NCBI GenBank assembly: GCA_947565265.1
Contig: CANOFK010000075.1
Span: 1-6,438, forward strand
Source: an uncultured Clostridia bacterium
GTDB lineage: Bacteria > Bacillota > Clostridia > Oscillospirales > Acutalibacteraceae
Length of the DNA stretch: 6,438 nt
Direction: 5' to 3'
The notes below the pieces were generated by a model that was given only the letters and a program-made list of their open reading frames with translations, made no database searches and was not told where the DNA came from. The position numbers were made by a program, and so were the translations under genes. How positions within the stretch are numbered: the stretch's first letter is position 1; every line of letters begins with the position of its first letter. Below are positions 1 to 5,041 of this stretch, piece by piece.

Positions 1-1078
1 TGACGGCCATGTACTCGGTGCCGGAGCCGCAGCCGGAGATGCGCTTGTAGATGCAGGGGCCCCCTTCCAGGTCCAACATATAGTGGTAGAAGGTAAAGGG
101 GCGGCCCTCTTTTTGGCGGGCCAGCATGGTTTCGGCCAGCTTTTCGTATTGCTCCATCACCAGGGGCAGGTCCTCCGCCGTAAGGGCGGCCGGGTCAGCG
201 GGGCCGCAGACCACGGGCTCCATGCTCAACTGGTCAAAGCCCAGGTCCAGCATGGCTTGGACGTCGGCCAGGAAATCCGGGTTATAATGGGTGAAGGTGC
301 CCCGCATATAGTAGTTTTTGCCCCCCCGGGCCGCGACCAGTTGCCGGAACTTGGGGACGACGGTTTCCCAACTGCCCCGGCCGGCATAGTCTACCCGGAA
401 ACGGTCGTGGACTTCCCGGCGGCCGTCCAGGCTGAGCACCACGTTGTGCATCTCCCGGTTGGCAAAGCTGATGACGTCGTCATCGATAAGCACCCCGTTG
501 GTGGTGAGGGTGAAACGGAAGTTTTTGCCGGCCTGCTGCTCTACCGAACGGGCATAGGCCACCAGGTCTTTGACCACCTGCCAGTTCATCAGGGGCTCGC
601 CGCCGAAGAAGTCTACCTCCAGGTTGCGGCGGGAGCCGGAATTCTCTATAAGGAAGTCCAGGGCCCGGCGGCCTACCTCAAAGGGCATGAGGGCCCGCTC
701 GCCGTGGAATTTGCCCTGGGAGGCAAAGCAGTAGGCGCAGTTCAGGTTGCAGGTGTGGGCCACGTGCAGGCACAGGGCCTTGACCACCGAACCGCTGCGC
801 GCTTTAAAAGTGCCGGCCATGCCCTCGAAACGGTCCGGAGTGAAGAGGCGGCCTTCCTGCTCCAGCCGGGCGATGGCCTCCCAGCAGCCCTCCACCTCGG
901 CGGGGGTGAGCTCCGGCCGGTGGGCGTACTTCTCCAGGATAGACCGGACGAGGGCCTCCCGCGGCAGCTCTTTGTATTGGGCGATCATGTCATAGGCGGC
1001 TTCATCCACCACGTGTACCGCGCCGGAGCAGGCGTCCAGGACGATGTTAAAGCCGCCAAGCTTATATTGATGTACCAT
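1..1078 (-). CDS. scfB: SCIFF-peptide radical SAM/SPASM maturase (partial, C-terminus outside window)
   Basis: Radical SAM enzyme predicted to form thioether crosslinks in the neighbouring SCIFF peptide (CteB/Tte1186 family, a cytosolic iron-sulfur enzyme). My translation of the minus strand gives 359 residues from ATG at 1078 before the window ends. The start MVHQYKLGGFNIVLD is typical of the family, whose first ~80 residues form the peptide-binding RRE-like domain. The radical SAM motif CNLNCAYC lies at residues 110-117 (Cys110, Cys114, Cys117, binding the SAM-coordinating [4Fe-4S]). FFGGEP (157-162) is the SAM-contacting motif. Cys342 and Cys350 (SGCGSGTEYMAV) mark the beginning of the SPASM domain, which continues off the left edge. 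Family members run to about 450 residues, so roughly 90 are missing. GAAGGAG lies 5 nt before the ATG and supports this start. scfA is 90 bp upstream on the same strand. Family identity is sure; crosslink chemistry is inferred from homologues. Confidence 0.95.
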   Translation of the reverse strand, partial: MVHQYKLGGFNIVLDACSGAVHVVDEAAYDMIAQYKELPREALVRSILEKYAHRPELTPAEVEGCWEAIARLEQEGRLFTPDRFEGMAGTFKARSGSVVKALCLHVAHTCNLNCAYCFASQGKFHGERALMPFEVGRRALDFLIENSGSRRNLEVDFFGGEPLMNWQVVKDLVAYARSVEQQAGKNFRFTLTTNGVLIDDDVISFANREMHNVVLSLDGRREVHDRFRVDYAGRGSWETVVPKFRQLVAARGGKNYYMRGTFTHYNPDFLADVQAMLDLGFDQLSMEPVVCGPADPAALTAEDLPLVMEQYEKLAETMLARQKEGRPFTFYHYMLDLEGGPCIYKRISGCGSGTEYMAV

Positions 1079-1111
1079 AAAAACTCCTTCCACAGGCCGG
1101 GGCCTGGAACC

Positions 1112-1151
1112 AAGAAAAAGTGCCGCCGGCCGTAGAGGCACAGCGGCACTT
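1112..1151 (-). terminator. Hairpin with T-run between scfA and scfB (terminator or attenuator)
   Basis: On the minus strand AAGTGCCGC (1151-1143) pairs perfectly with GCGGCACTT (1126-1118), nine base pairs around a 16-nt loop, followed directly by TTTCTT to 1112. This is the shape of an intrinsic terminator in the direction of scfA to scfB transcription. It lies 17 nt after the scfA stop and 33 nt before the scfB start. No promoter is visible between hairpin and scfB, so partial read-through would give much peptide transcript and little maturase transcript, a common arrangement in RiPP operons. The long loop makes its strength uncertain. Confidence 0.65.
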
Positions 1152-1161
1152 GAGAACCATG

Positions 1162-1188
1162 GGCCGGCTTATTTGCCGGCCTTTTTTT
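1162..1188 (+). terminator. Plus-strand intrinsic terminator overlapping the scfA 3' end
   Basis: Read on the plus strand, GGCCGGC (1162-1168), a 6-nt loop TTATTT and GCCGGCC (1175-1181) are followed by seven Ts (1182-1188), a textbook Rho-independent terminator. It faces against scfA: the T-run is the run of A coding the Lys codons near the scfA C-terminus, and the scfA stop codon lies in the loop. No plus-strand gene precedes it in the window, so it would only act on antisense transcripts coming through scfB, or on a gene further left. In the minus direction no T-run follows the stem. Confidence 0.5.
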
Positions 1189-1318
1189 CACACTGCTGAT
1201 TAGCGATACCGCAACTGGTTTTGCACGCGGACTGGCAAGAGGTCTGGCACTCGCCGCAGCCGCCGTTTTTGGCGCTTTCGCACAGATCGCGGGTGTTCAA
1301 GGATTTGATCAGCTCCAA
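1169..1318 (-). CDS. scfA: SCIFF peptide precursor (ranthipeptide-type RiPP), 49 aa, TTG start
   Basis: Ribosomally made precursor of the SCIFF family (six cysteines in forty-five residues), substrate of the adjacent radical SAM maturase. The product starts (M)ELIKSLNTRDLCESAKNG and its core is CGECQTSCQSACKTSC at residues 21-36, with a last cysteine at 43 (NQQCEKKAGK). The core block is almost invariant in this family, so the call is firm despite the small size. The start is TTG at 1318, set by GGAGGG 7 nt upstream and by alignment of IKSLNTR with the usual IKTLNT N-terminus; there is no suitable ATG in frame. Two departures from the norm: a seventh cysteine at position 13 in the leader part, and Gly37 after KTSC, where I recall Thr37 as the thioether acceptor partner of Cys32 in characterised members. 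The biological role of SCIFF peptides is not established. It is preceded by its own promoter and followed by scfB. Confidence 0.95.
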   Translation of the reverse strand: MELIKSLNTRDLCESAKNGGCGECQTSCQSACKTSCGIANQQCEKKAGK

Positions 1319-1325
1319 AGCTATT

Positions 1326-1331
1326 CCCTCC
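1326..1331 (-). promoter_or_regulatory. Ribosome binding site that fixes the TTG start of scfA
   Basis: GGAGGG on the minus strand (1331-1326) lies 7 nt before TTG at 1318. The in-frame codons just upstream (GAG GGA ATA GCT) offer no ATG or GTG, so this site decides the start. A TTG start with a strong Shine-Dalgarno implies some brake on translation relative to ATG. Confidence 0.8.
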
Positions 1332-1376
1332 GTTCGCGCCGGGTGGCGCAGTTATTAAATGGGTCATATCTGACGG

Positions 1377-1490
1377 TATTATAGCATAGCTGCAAGCCGC
1401 GTTGCGTCTTGCCAAATCGCCAGGGCGATTTGCAAACTTGCTTTGCAAGTTTTGGCTCTACTGAAATATCCTGGGGATATTATAGCATAG
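1377..1490. repeat. 13-bp direct repeats 101 bp apart, each carrying a TATAAT box
   Basis: TATTATAGCATAG occurs at 1377-1389 and again, identical, at 1478-1490. On the minus strand each copy reads CTATGCTATAATA, an extended -10 element (TGCTATAAT). The segment between the copies holds the hairpins described for the scfA leader. The pattern could be a duplicated promoter core or a target-site duplication left by a small inserted element. The inner ends are not inverted repeats of one another, which argues against an ordinary MITE. Confidence 0.7.
1378..1386 (-). promoter_or_regulatory. Possible second scfA promoter (extended -10 only)
   Basis: TGCTATAAT on the minus strand (1386-1378) is a consensus extended -10. 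The hexamer 17 nt further upstream (CGCAAC, 1406-1401) bears no resemblance to TTGACA. If used, it would give a leader of about 50 nt that skips the hairpins. Confidence 0.35.
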
Positions 1491-1507
1491 GGCCAGGGCG
1501 TTGTCAA
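1479..1507 (-). promoter_or_regulatory. Consensus sigma-A promoter for scfA
   Basis: On the minus strand TTGACA (1507-1502) and TATAAT (1484-1479) are both perfect consensus boxes with an ideal 17-nt spacer, and TGC before the -10 adds an extended element. This predicts strong transcription of the scfA-scfB unit, independent of the serCA operon ending 78 bp upstream. A perfect 7-bp inverted repeat, AATATCC/GGATATT at 1465-1481, overlaps the end of the -10 and the expected start point, a reasonable place for a repressor site. Confidence 0.8.
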
Positions 1508-1584
1508 GGCAGGGGGTGGGGCAGGGGGTGTTTAAACTCTTCCTTTGAATACGCCTAGTGGGGCCCTGGCCGGGGCCTTGAAGG

Positions 1585-2751
1585 TTAAAGGATCACACGG
1601 ACGCGGATGATGGCGGGCAGGGAGCCCAGGGAGAGGGCCGCGGCGTGGGGGTCGCCGCCCTGGACGTCCAGGACGGTGTAGGCGTAGTTTTTGCGGGATT
1701 TGCTCTGCATATTTTCGATATTGATACCGGCCTTGCCGCACACGGAGGTGAAGTCGGCGATTACGCCGGGCTGGTTTTCGTGGATGACGCAGATGCGCTG
1801 GGTGCTGGGCTCCCGTGGCATGGAGAGGCTGGGGAGGTTGACGGCATTGACAATGTTGCCGTTCTCCAGGTACTCTTTTACCTGGTCCACGGCCATGACG
1901 GCGCAGTTGTCCTCGCTTTCGGGGGTGGAGGCCCCCAGGTGGGGCATGGCGATGAGGTTTTCGGCGCCGATCATCCCGTCGGTGGGGAAGTCAGTGGCGT
2001 AGGCGGCCACCTTGCCGCTTTGCAGTGCGGCCAGCAGGGCATCGCTGTCCACCAGGTCGCCCCGGGCCAGGTTGACGATGCGCACGCCGTCCCGCATTTT
2101 TTCCAGGCTGCCGGCATTGACCATGCCTTTGGTGTCCGGGGTGCTGGGGGCGTGCAGGGTGATGTAGTCGCAGTGCTGGTAGATCTCCTCCAGCGTCAGG
2201 GAGCGGTGCACGGACCGGGACAGCCGCCAGGCGGCATCCACGGAGAGGAAGGGGTCATAGCCGTAGACCTCCATGCCCAGGGAGTGGGCGGCGTTGGCCA
2301 CTAAAATGCCGATGGCACCCAGGCCCACCACGCCCAGGGCCTTGCCTTGCAGCTCCGGCCCGGCGAACTGGGCTTTGCCTTTTTCCACCAGCTTGCCGAC
2401 CCCGGCGCCCTGGCCCTTGAGGGTCTTGACCCAGTCTATGGCCGGGGCGATTTTCCGGGAGGCGAGCAGCAGGGCGCAGAGCACCAGCTCTTTAACGGCG
2501 TTGGCATTGGCACCGGGGGTGTTGAACACCACCACGCCCTTTTTGGCGCAGTCTTCCACCGGGATATTGTTGGTGCCGGCACCGGCCCGGGCAATGGCCA
2601 GCAGGTTTTCTTCCAGGGCCATGTCGTGCATGGAGGCGGAGCGCACCAAAATGGCGTCCGGGGACTCTATCTCCGGGGAGAAGGTGTAGCGCTCGCCAAA
2701 GCGCTTGGTACCTACGGGGCTGATTTTGTTGAGGCAGCGTATTTTGTACAT
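1585..2751 (-). CDS. serA: D-3-phosphoglycerate dehydrogenase (short ACT-domain type)
   Basis: Catalyses NAD-dependent oxidation of 3-phosphoglycerate to 3-phosphohydroxypyruvate, the first step of serine synthesis, in the cytosol. 388 residues: an N-terminal substrate-binding part (SASMHDMAL; AGAGTNNIPVE, about 56-66), the Rossmann motif GLGAIG at 143-148, Arg230 in NLARGDLVD, His271 in MPHLGAST, and a C-terminal ACT domain from about 318 (HENQPGVIADF), the usual site of serine feedback. At the position of the usual catalytic Glu (FPTE in E. coli SerA) the sequence reads FPTD, giving Asp258; I believe this Asp is found in other short clostridial SerA proteins. I chose ATG at 2751 because AGAGG lies about 9 nt before it. 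An in-frame ATG at 2760 would abut that site and add three residues. It follows serC by 42 bp on the same strand, so the two are co-transcribed. No T-run terminator is seen after the stop. Confidence 0.95.
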   Translation of the reverse strand: MYKIRCLNKISPVGTKRFGERYTFSPEIESPDAILVRSASMHDMALEENLLAIARAGAGTNNIPVEDCAKKGVVVFNTPGANANAVKELVLCALLLASRKIAPAIDWVKTLKGQGAGVGKLVEKGKAQFAGPELQGKALGVVGLGAIGILVANAAHSLGMEVYGYDPFLSVDAAWRLSRSVHRSLTLEEIYQHCDYITLHAPSTPDTKGMVNAGSLEKMRDGVRIVNLARGDLVDSDALLAALQSGKVAAYATDFPTDGMIGAENLIAMPHLGASTPESEDNCAVMAVDQVKEYLENGNIVNAVNLPSLSMPREPSTQRICVIHENQPGVIADFTSVCGKAGINIENMQSKSRKNYAYTVLDVQGGDPHAAALSLGSLPAIIRVRVIL

Positions 2752-2793
2752 GGGGATCATCCTCTCATGAAATATTGCGGGGCGGTTGGGGGC

Positions 2794-3879
2794 TTAGCCG
2801 TTTTCCTGTTCGAACTGCTGCATAAAGGCTACCAGGGCCTCTACCCCCTCAGGCGGCATGGCGTTGTAGATGGAGGCCCGCATACCGCCCACGCTGCGGT
2901 GGCCTTTCAGGTTGACAAAGCCGGCCGTGGCGGCCTCTTTGACAAATTTGGCGTCCAGGTCCTTGTCGCCGGTGACGAAGGTCACGTTCATGATGGAGCG
3001 GCTGTCTTTTTCGGCACAGCCCTTGAATAGCCGGGAACTGTCCAAAAAGCCGTACAGCACCTGGGCTTTTTGCACGTTGCGGGCCTCCATGGCCTCCAGG
3101 CCGCCGATCTCGTCCCGGATCCACTCCAGCACCAGCTTGCAGATATAGATGGACCAGCAGGGGGGCGTGTTGTACATACTCTCGTTTTTGGCCATGACCC
3201 CGTAGTTGAACATGGTGGGGGTGCCTGGTTGGGGTTCGCCGATCAGGTCCTCCCGGACAATGACAATGGTGAGGCCGGCGGGGGCCACGTTCTTTTGGGC
3301 GCCGGCGTAGAGGAGGCCGAACCGGGTGACGTCCATGGGCCGGCTGAGGATGCAGGAGGAGATATCCGCCACCAGGGGTACCCGGCCGGTAGGGGGGAGC
3401 CGGCTCCAGGTGGTGCCGTAGATGGTGTTGTTCAGACAGATGTGGAAGTAGTCGGCATCCGGGCGGAACTGGCTTTCGTCCAGGGTGGGGATGCGGGAGA
3501 AGTTATCCTCTTTGGAGGAGGCCACGGCTTTGCAGTCGCCGTAGCGGGCGCCCTCCTGGAAGGCTTTGGTGGAGAACTGGCCGGAGAGGACGTAGTCCGC
3601 CTTGCGGGACCCGGTCAGCAGGTTCATGGGCACGGCGGCAAACTGGCTGGAGGCCCCGCCCTGTAAAAACAACACCTGGTAGTTTTGGGGGATACCCATG
3701 ACTTCCCGGAGCAGGCGCTGGGCGTCTTTGATGATGGCATCGTAGACAGGGGAGCGGTGAGACATCTCCATAACGGACTGGCCGGAGCCCTGGTAGTCCA
3801 GCGTTTCGGCGGCGGCCTTTTGCAGCACGGATTCCGGCAGCATGGAGGGGCCGGCGGAGAAGTTGTAAACTCGTGACAT
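2794..3879 (-). CDS. serC: Phosphoserine aminotransferase
   Basis: PLP-dependent transfer of an amino group from glutamate to 3-phosphohydroxypyruvate, giving phosphoserine, the step after SerA. 361 residues, the normal length for the family. It opens with the characteristic YNFSAGPSMLP (5-15). MSHRSPVYD (39-47) and FLQGGASSQF (71-80) are substrate and PLP phosphate contact regions. The PLP Schiff-base lysine is Lys196 in AGAQKNVAPAG, and the HRSVGGMRASIYN segment near the C-terminus is also typical. ATG at 3879 is preceded by GGGAGG with a 7-nt spacer. First gene of the serC-serA operon, transcribed divergently from the hydrogenase-like operon. The third enzyme, phosphoserine phosphatase (SerB), is not in the window. 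Confidence 0.97.
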   Translation of the reverse strand: MSRVYNFSAGPSMLPESVLQKAAAETLDYQGSGQSVMEMSHRSPVYDAIIKDAQRLLREVMGIPQNYQVLFLQGGASSQFAAVPMNLLTGSRKADYVLSGQFSTKAFQEGARYGDCKAVASSKEDNFSRIPTLDESQFRPDADYFHICLNNTIYGTTWSRLPPTGRVPLVADISSCILSRPMDVTRFGLLYAGAQKNVAPAGLTIVIVREDLIGEPQPGTPTMFNYGVMAKNESMYNTPPCWSIYICKLVLEWIRDEIGGLEAMEARNVQKAQVLYGFLDSSRLFKGCAEKDSRSIMNVTFVTGDKDLDAKFVKEAATAGFVNLKGHRSVGGMRASIYNAMPPEGVEALVAFMQQFEQENG

Positions 3880-3943
3880 AAATTTGCCTCCCGGTTGGAA
3901 TATTTTTTATTTCATTAGCGTAATAAAGGAACTTATAACTATT

Positions 3944-3972
3944 ATTATACCGTGGAGGGTCCTGAAATGCAA
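3944..3972 (-). promoter_or_regulatory. Promoter of the serC-serA operon
   Basis: TATAAT on the minus strand (3949-3944) is a perfect -10. Seventeen nt upstream is TTGCAT (3972-3967), a weak -35 that keeps TTG. The expected start near 3937 gives a leader of about 58 nt, too short for a T-box, and no T-box or riboswitch motif is seen. Confidence 0.6.
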
Positions 3973-3976
3973 GAAA

Positions 3977-3996
3977 AAACCCGGCCAAACCCGGCC
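3977..3996. repeat. Tandem 10-bp repeat just upstream of the serC -35
   Basis: AAACCCGGCC occurs twice head to tail (3977-3986 and 3987-3996), ending 5 bp from the presumed serC -35. One helical turn of spacing suits a pair of protein-binding sites on the same DNA face. It could also be chance. It does not form a clean terminator in either direction. Confidence 0.45.
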
Positions 3997-4029
3997 CTTT
4001 GGAAAAATGCGGCGAATTTCATAAAATAT

Positions 4030-4059
4030 TTGCACTAAGCCCCCCATATATGATATAAT
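4030..4059 (+). promoter_or_regulatory. Promoter of the DRTGG/ATPase/hydrogenase-like operon
   Basis: TGATATAAT at 4051-4059 is a consensus extended -10. TTGCAC at 4030-4035, 18 nt before it, is a poor -35, as often seen with extended -10 promoters. Transcription would start near 4066, leaving a leader of about 134 nt before the first ATG. Confidence 0.6.
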
Positions 4060-4065
4060 AGCGTT

Positions 4066-4186
4066 TATAAGGGCCAGGGGCGTTGGGCGGGGTACCGGCA
4101 AACGCCTGCGCGCCCGGAGAACAGCCGCACAGCCGTGCGGGTGCCTACAAGGCGGGGCCCCGGAAGGGGCCGGGCAATCTCAAAAC
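4066..4186 (+). promoter_or_regulatory. GC-rich structured 5' leader, candidate cis-regulatory RNA
   Basis: The leader between promoter and AGGAGG has several perfect stems: GGCGTT/AACGCC (4079-4084 with 4101-4106), CCGCAC/GTGCGG with loop AGCC (4125-4140), and GGCCCC/GGGGCC with a GGAA tetraloop (4156-4171). GCCC (4112-4115) can pair with GGGC (4172-4175), enclosing the last two hairpins. GGGCG (4085-4089) can instead pair with CGCCC (4111-4115), which excludes the first arrangement, so two alternative folds exist. It matches no riboswitch class I know by eye (TPP, FMN, cobalamin, c-di-GMP, fluoride, ZTP and THF considered). High GC alone could give some of this pairing. Confidence 0.4.
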
Positions 4187-4199
4187 AGGAGGCAAAACT

Positions 4200-4550
4200 A
4201 TGCAGGTAAAGGACATTGTTGACATTTTGAAGTGCCAGGTACTGATTGAAGGCGACATGGAGCAGGAGGTTAAGACCGCCTGCGGCAGCGACATGATGAG
4301 CGATGTGCTGGCGTTTGTAAAGGACCAGTCGGTACTGCTGACGGGGCTGATGAACCCCCAGGTGGTGCGCACGGCGGAGATGATGGATATGCACTGCATC
4401 ATTTTTGTGCGGGGCAAGCCGGTGAACCAGCAGGTGCTGGATTTGGCGGAGATGAAGGATATGACGGTGCTTTCTACCCCGTACCGGATGTTTACCGCCT
4501 GCGGGCTGCTGTTTGAGAATGGGCTGCGAGGGGGGTGCGACATCCAATGA
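4200..4550 (+). CDS. DRTGG-domain protein of a hydrogenase-associated family
   Basis: A 116-residue soluble protein matching the stand-alone DRTGG-domain proteins that Clostridia encode beside [FeFe]-hydrogenase genes. Recognisable stretches are MQVKDIVDILKCQV (1-14), ACGSDMMSDVLAFVK (27-41), LLTGLMNPQVVRTAEMMD (46-63), IIFVRGKPV (67-75) and the C-terminal TPYRMFTACGLLFENGL (93-109). No membrane segment or signal peptide. DRTGG domains occur in other proteins with CBS domains or in phosphate acetyltransferase-like proteins and are thought to bind a ligand; the ligand here is not known. The start at 4200 has AGGAGG with a 7-nt spacer; longer readings upstream run through the GC-rich leader and lack such a site. 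The stop overlaps the next start as ATGA, implying translational coupling. First gene of the operon. Confidence 0.85.
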   Translation: MQVKDIVDILKCQVLIEGDMEQEVKTACGSDMMSDVLAFVKDQSVLLTGLMNPQVVRTAEMMDMHCIIFVRGKPVNQQVLDLAEMKDMTVLSTPYRMFTACGLLFENGLRGGCDIQ

Positions 4551-4975
4551 GTATGCTGCATTTGGAGTATCAGGTGCCCGGAGATGACTTTACCAGGGCG
4601 GGCGAGGCCAGCGGGGACGTGAAACATAAGCTGAAAAAGCTGGGGTACGAGCCGGACGCCATCCGCCGGGTGGCCATTGCCATGTACGAGGGGGAGATTA
4701 ACCTGGTGATACATGGGGGCGGCGGCGAGGCCGTGGTGGACGTGGACCCGGACCGGGTGGACATTGCGCTGATTGACCAGGGGCCGGGCATACCGGACGT
4801 GGAACAGGCCATGCAGGCCGGTTGGAGCACCGCCCCGGACAACGTGCGCGCCCTGGGCTTTGGGGCGGGCATGGGCCTACCCAACATGAAGAAGTACACC
4901 GACGAGATGACCATTGACTCTACCGTTGGGGTGGGGACGACGGTGAAGATGGCGGTGTTCCCGGGACGGAAATAA
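4547..4975 (+). CDS. HATPase_c protein, RsbW/anti-sigma-factor kinase type
   Basis: 142-residue GHKL-fold ATP-binding protein resembling anti-sigma regulatory serine kinases (RsbW/SpoIIAB). The N box is YEGEINLVIH (47-56, with Glu48 and Asn52), the G1 box DQGPGIPD (78-84 area), the G2 box GFGAGMGLPNMKK (104-116) and the G3 area STVGVGTTVKM (125-135). There is no His-phosphotransfer or sensor domain, so it is not a complete histidine kinase. It could phosphorylate a partner protein serine or act as a nucleotide-controlled binding module. Start: ATG at 4547 overlaps the upstream stop (ATGA); a GTG at 4535 and an ATG at 4553 are in the same frame and possible. A SpoIIE/PP2C phosphatase partner would be expected nearby but is not in the window. 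Position between DRTGG and hydrogenase-like genes suggests a role in redox signalling. Confidence 0.85.
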   Translation: MSMLHLEYQVPGDDFTRAGEASGDVKHKLKKLGYEPDAIRRVAIAMYEGEINLVIHGGGGEAVVDVDPDRVDIALIDQGPGIPDVEQAMQAGWSTAPDNVRALGFGAGMGLPNMKKYTDEMTIDSTVGVGTTVKMAVFPGRK

Positions 4976-4986
4976 CCAAGATTCTG

Positions 4987-5023
4987 CTTTGGGGCCCGGT
5001 TTTTGCCGGGTGCTGCCCCAAAG
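4987..5023 (+). other. Intercistronic hairpin directly upstream of a ribosome binding site
   Basis: CTTTGGGGC (4987-4995) pairs with GCCCCAAAG (5015-5023), and inside it CCCGG (4995-4999) pairs with CCGGG (5006-5010) around TTTTTG, leaving a TGCT bulge. The helix ends one base before AAGGAGG (5024-5030) of the next gene. No T-run follows, so this is not an intrinsic terminator. Likely roles are transcript stabilisation, an RNA-processing site, or shaping access to the ribosome binding site. Confidence 0.6.
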
Positions 5024-5041
5024 AAGGAGGAATGTCATATC

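Larger units (their letters stand above)
1319..1472 (-). promoter_or_regulatory. Structured 5' leader of scfA
   Basis: If transcription starts about 7 nt after the -10 at 1484-1479, scfA has a leader of about 150 nt. It holds a compact set of inverted repeats. GCCAAA (1411-1416) can pair with TTTGGC (1451-1456). Inside it are AAATCGC/GCGATTT (1414-1420 with 1425-1431) and AAACTTGC/GCAAGTTT (1434-1441 with 1445-1452). A weaker GCAAG/CTTGC stem lies at 1392-1396 with 1408-1412. The helices could form a small three-way junction. I recognise no known riboswitch class. A second TATAAT with extended TG lies inside the leader (1386-1378). Function is unknown; a cis-regulatory RNA or a dispersed intergenic repeat are both possible. 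Confidence 0.45.
3880..4199. other. Divergent intergenic region between serC and the hydrogenase-like operon
   Basis: No coding region is convincing in these 320 bases. From left to right it holds the serC ribosome binding site and short AT-rich leader (3880 to about 3937), the leftward serC promoter, a tandem 10-bp repeat (3977-3996), AT-rich DNA to about 4060 with the rightward promoter, and a GC-rich hairpin-rich leader ending in AGGAGG (4187-4192). The switch from AT-rich to GC-rich at about 4070 coincides with the expected rightward transcription start. Confidence 0.75.

Noticed and set aside
83..1135. Long plus-strand reading frame of 350 codons opposite scfB
   Set aside because: It is the antisense of the radical SAM gene, which has clear motifs on the minus strand; the plus translation shows no domain and arises from GC-rich codon bias.
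1200..1448. Minus-strand 82-codon frame with an ATG overlapping scfA
   Set aside because: Different frame from the SCIFF peptide; its start lies in the hairpins of the leader and the product has no family features.
1562..1577. GC-rich inverted repeat GGCCC/GGGCC just after serA as a terminator
   Set aside because: Only five base pairs and no T-run follows on the minus strand, so there is no support for intrinsic termination here.
1645..2304. Plus-strand reading frame of 219 codons opposite serA
   Set aside because: Low-complexity Gly/Val/His-rich translation opposite a confident serA; a mirror frame.
3070..3666. Plus-strand reading frame of 198 codons opposite serC
   Set aside because: Same reason: an antisense frame of a conserved enzyme with no recognisable domain of its own.
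3880..3943. T-box or serine-responsive riboswitch ahead of serC
   Set aside because: The leader is only about 58 nt and AT-rich, and no T-box sequence or terminator/antiterminator pair is visible.
3979..4005. Terminator-like sequence between the divergent operons
   Set aside because: Pairing is limited to GGCC or CCAAA/TTTGG with awkward loops, and neither direction has a gene ending here; better described as a tandem repeat.
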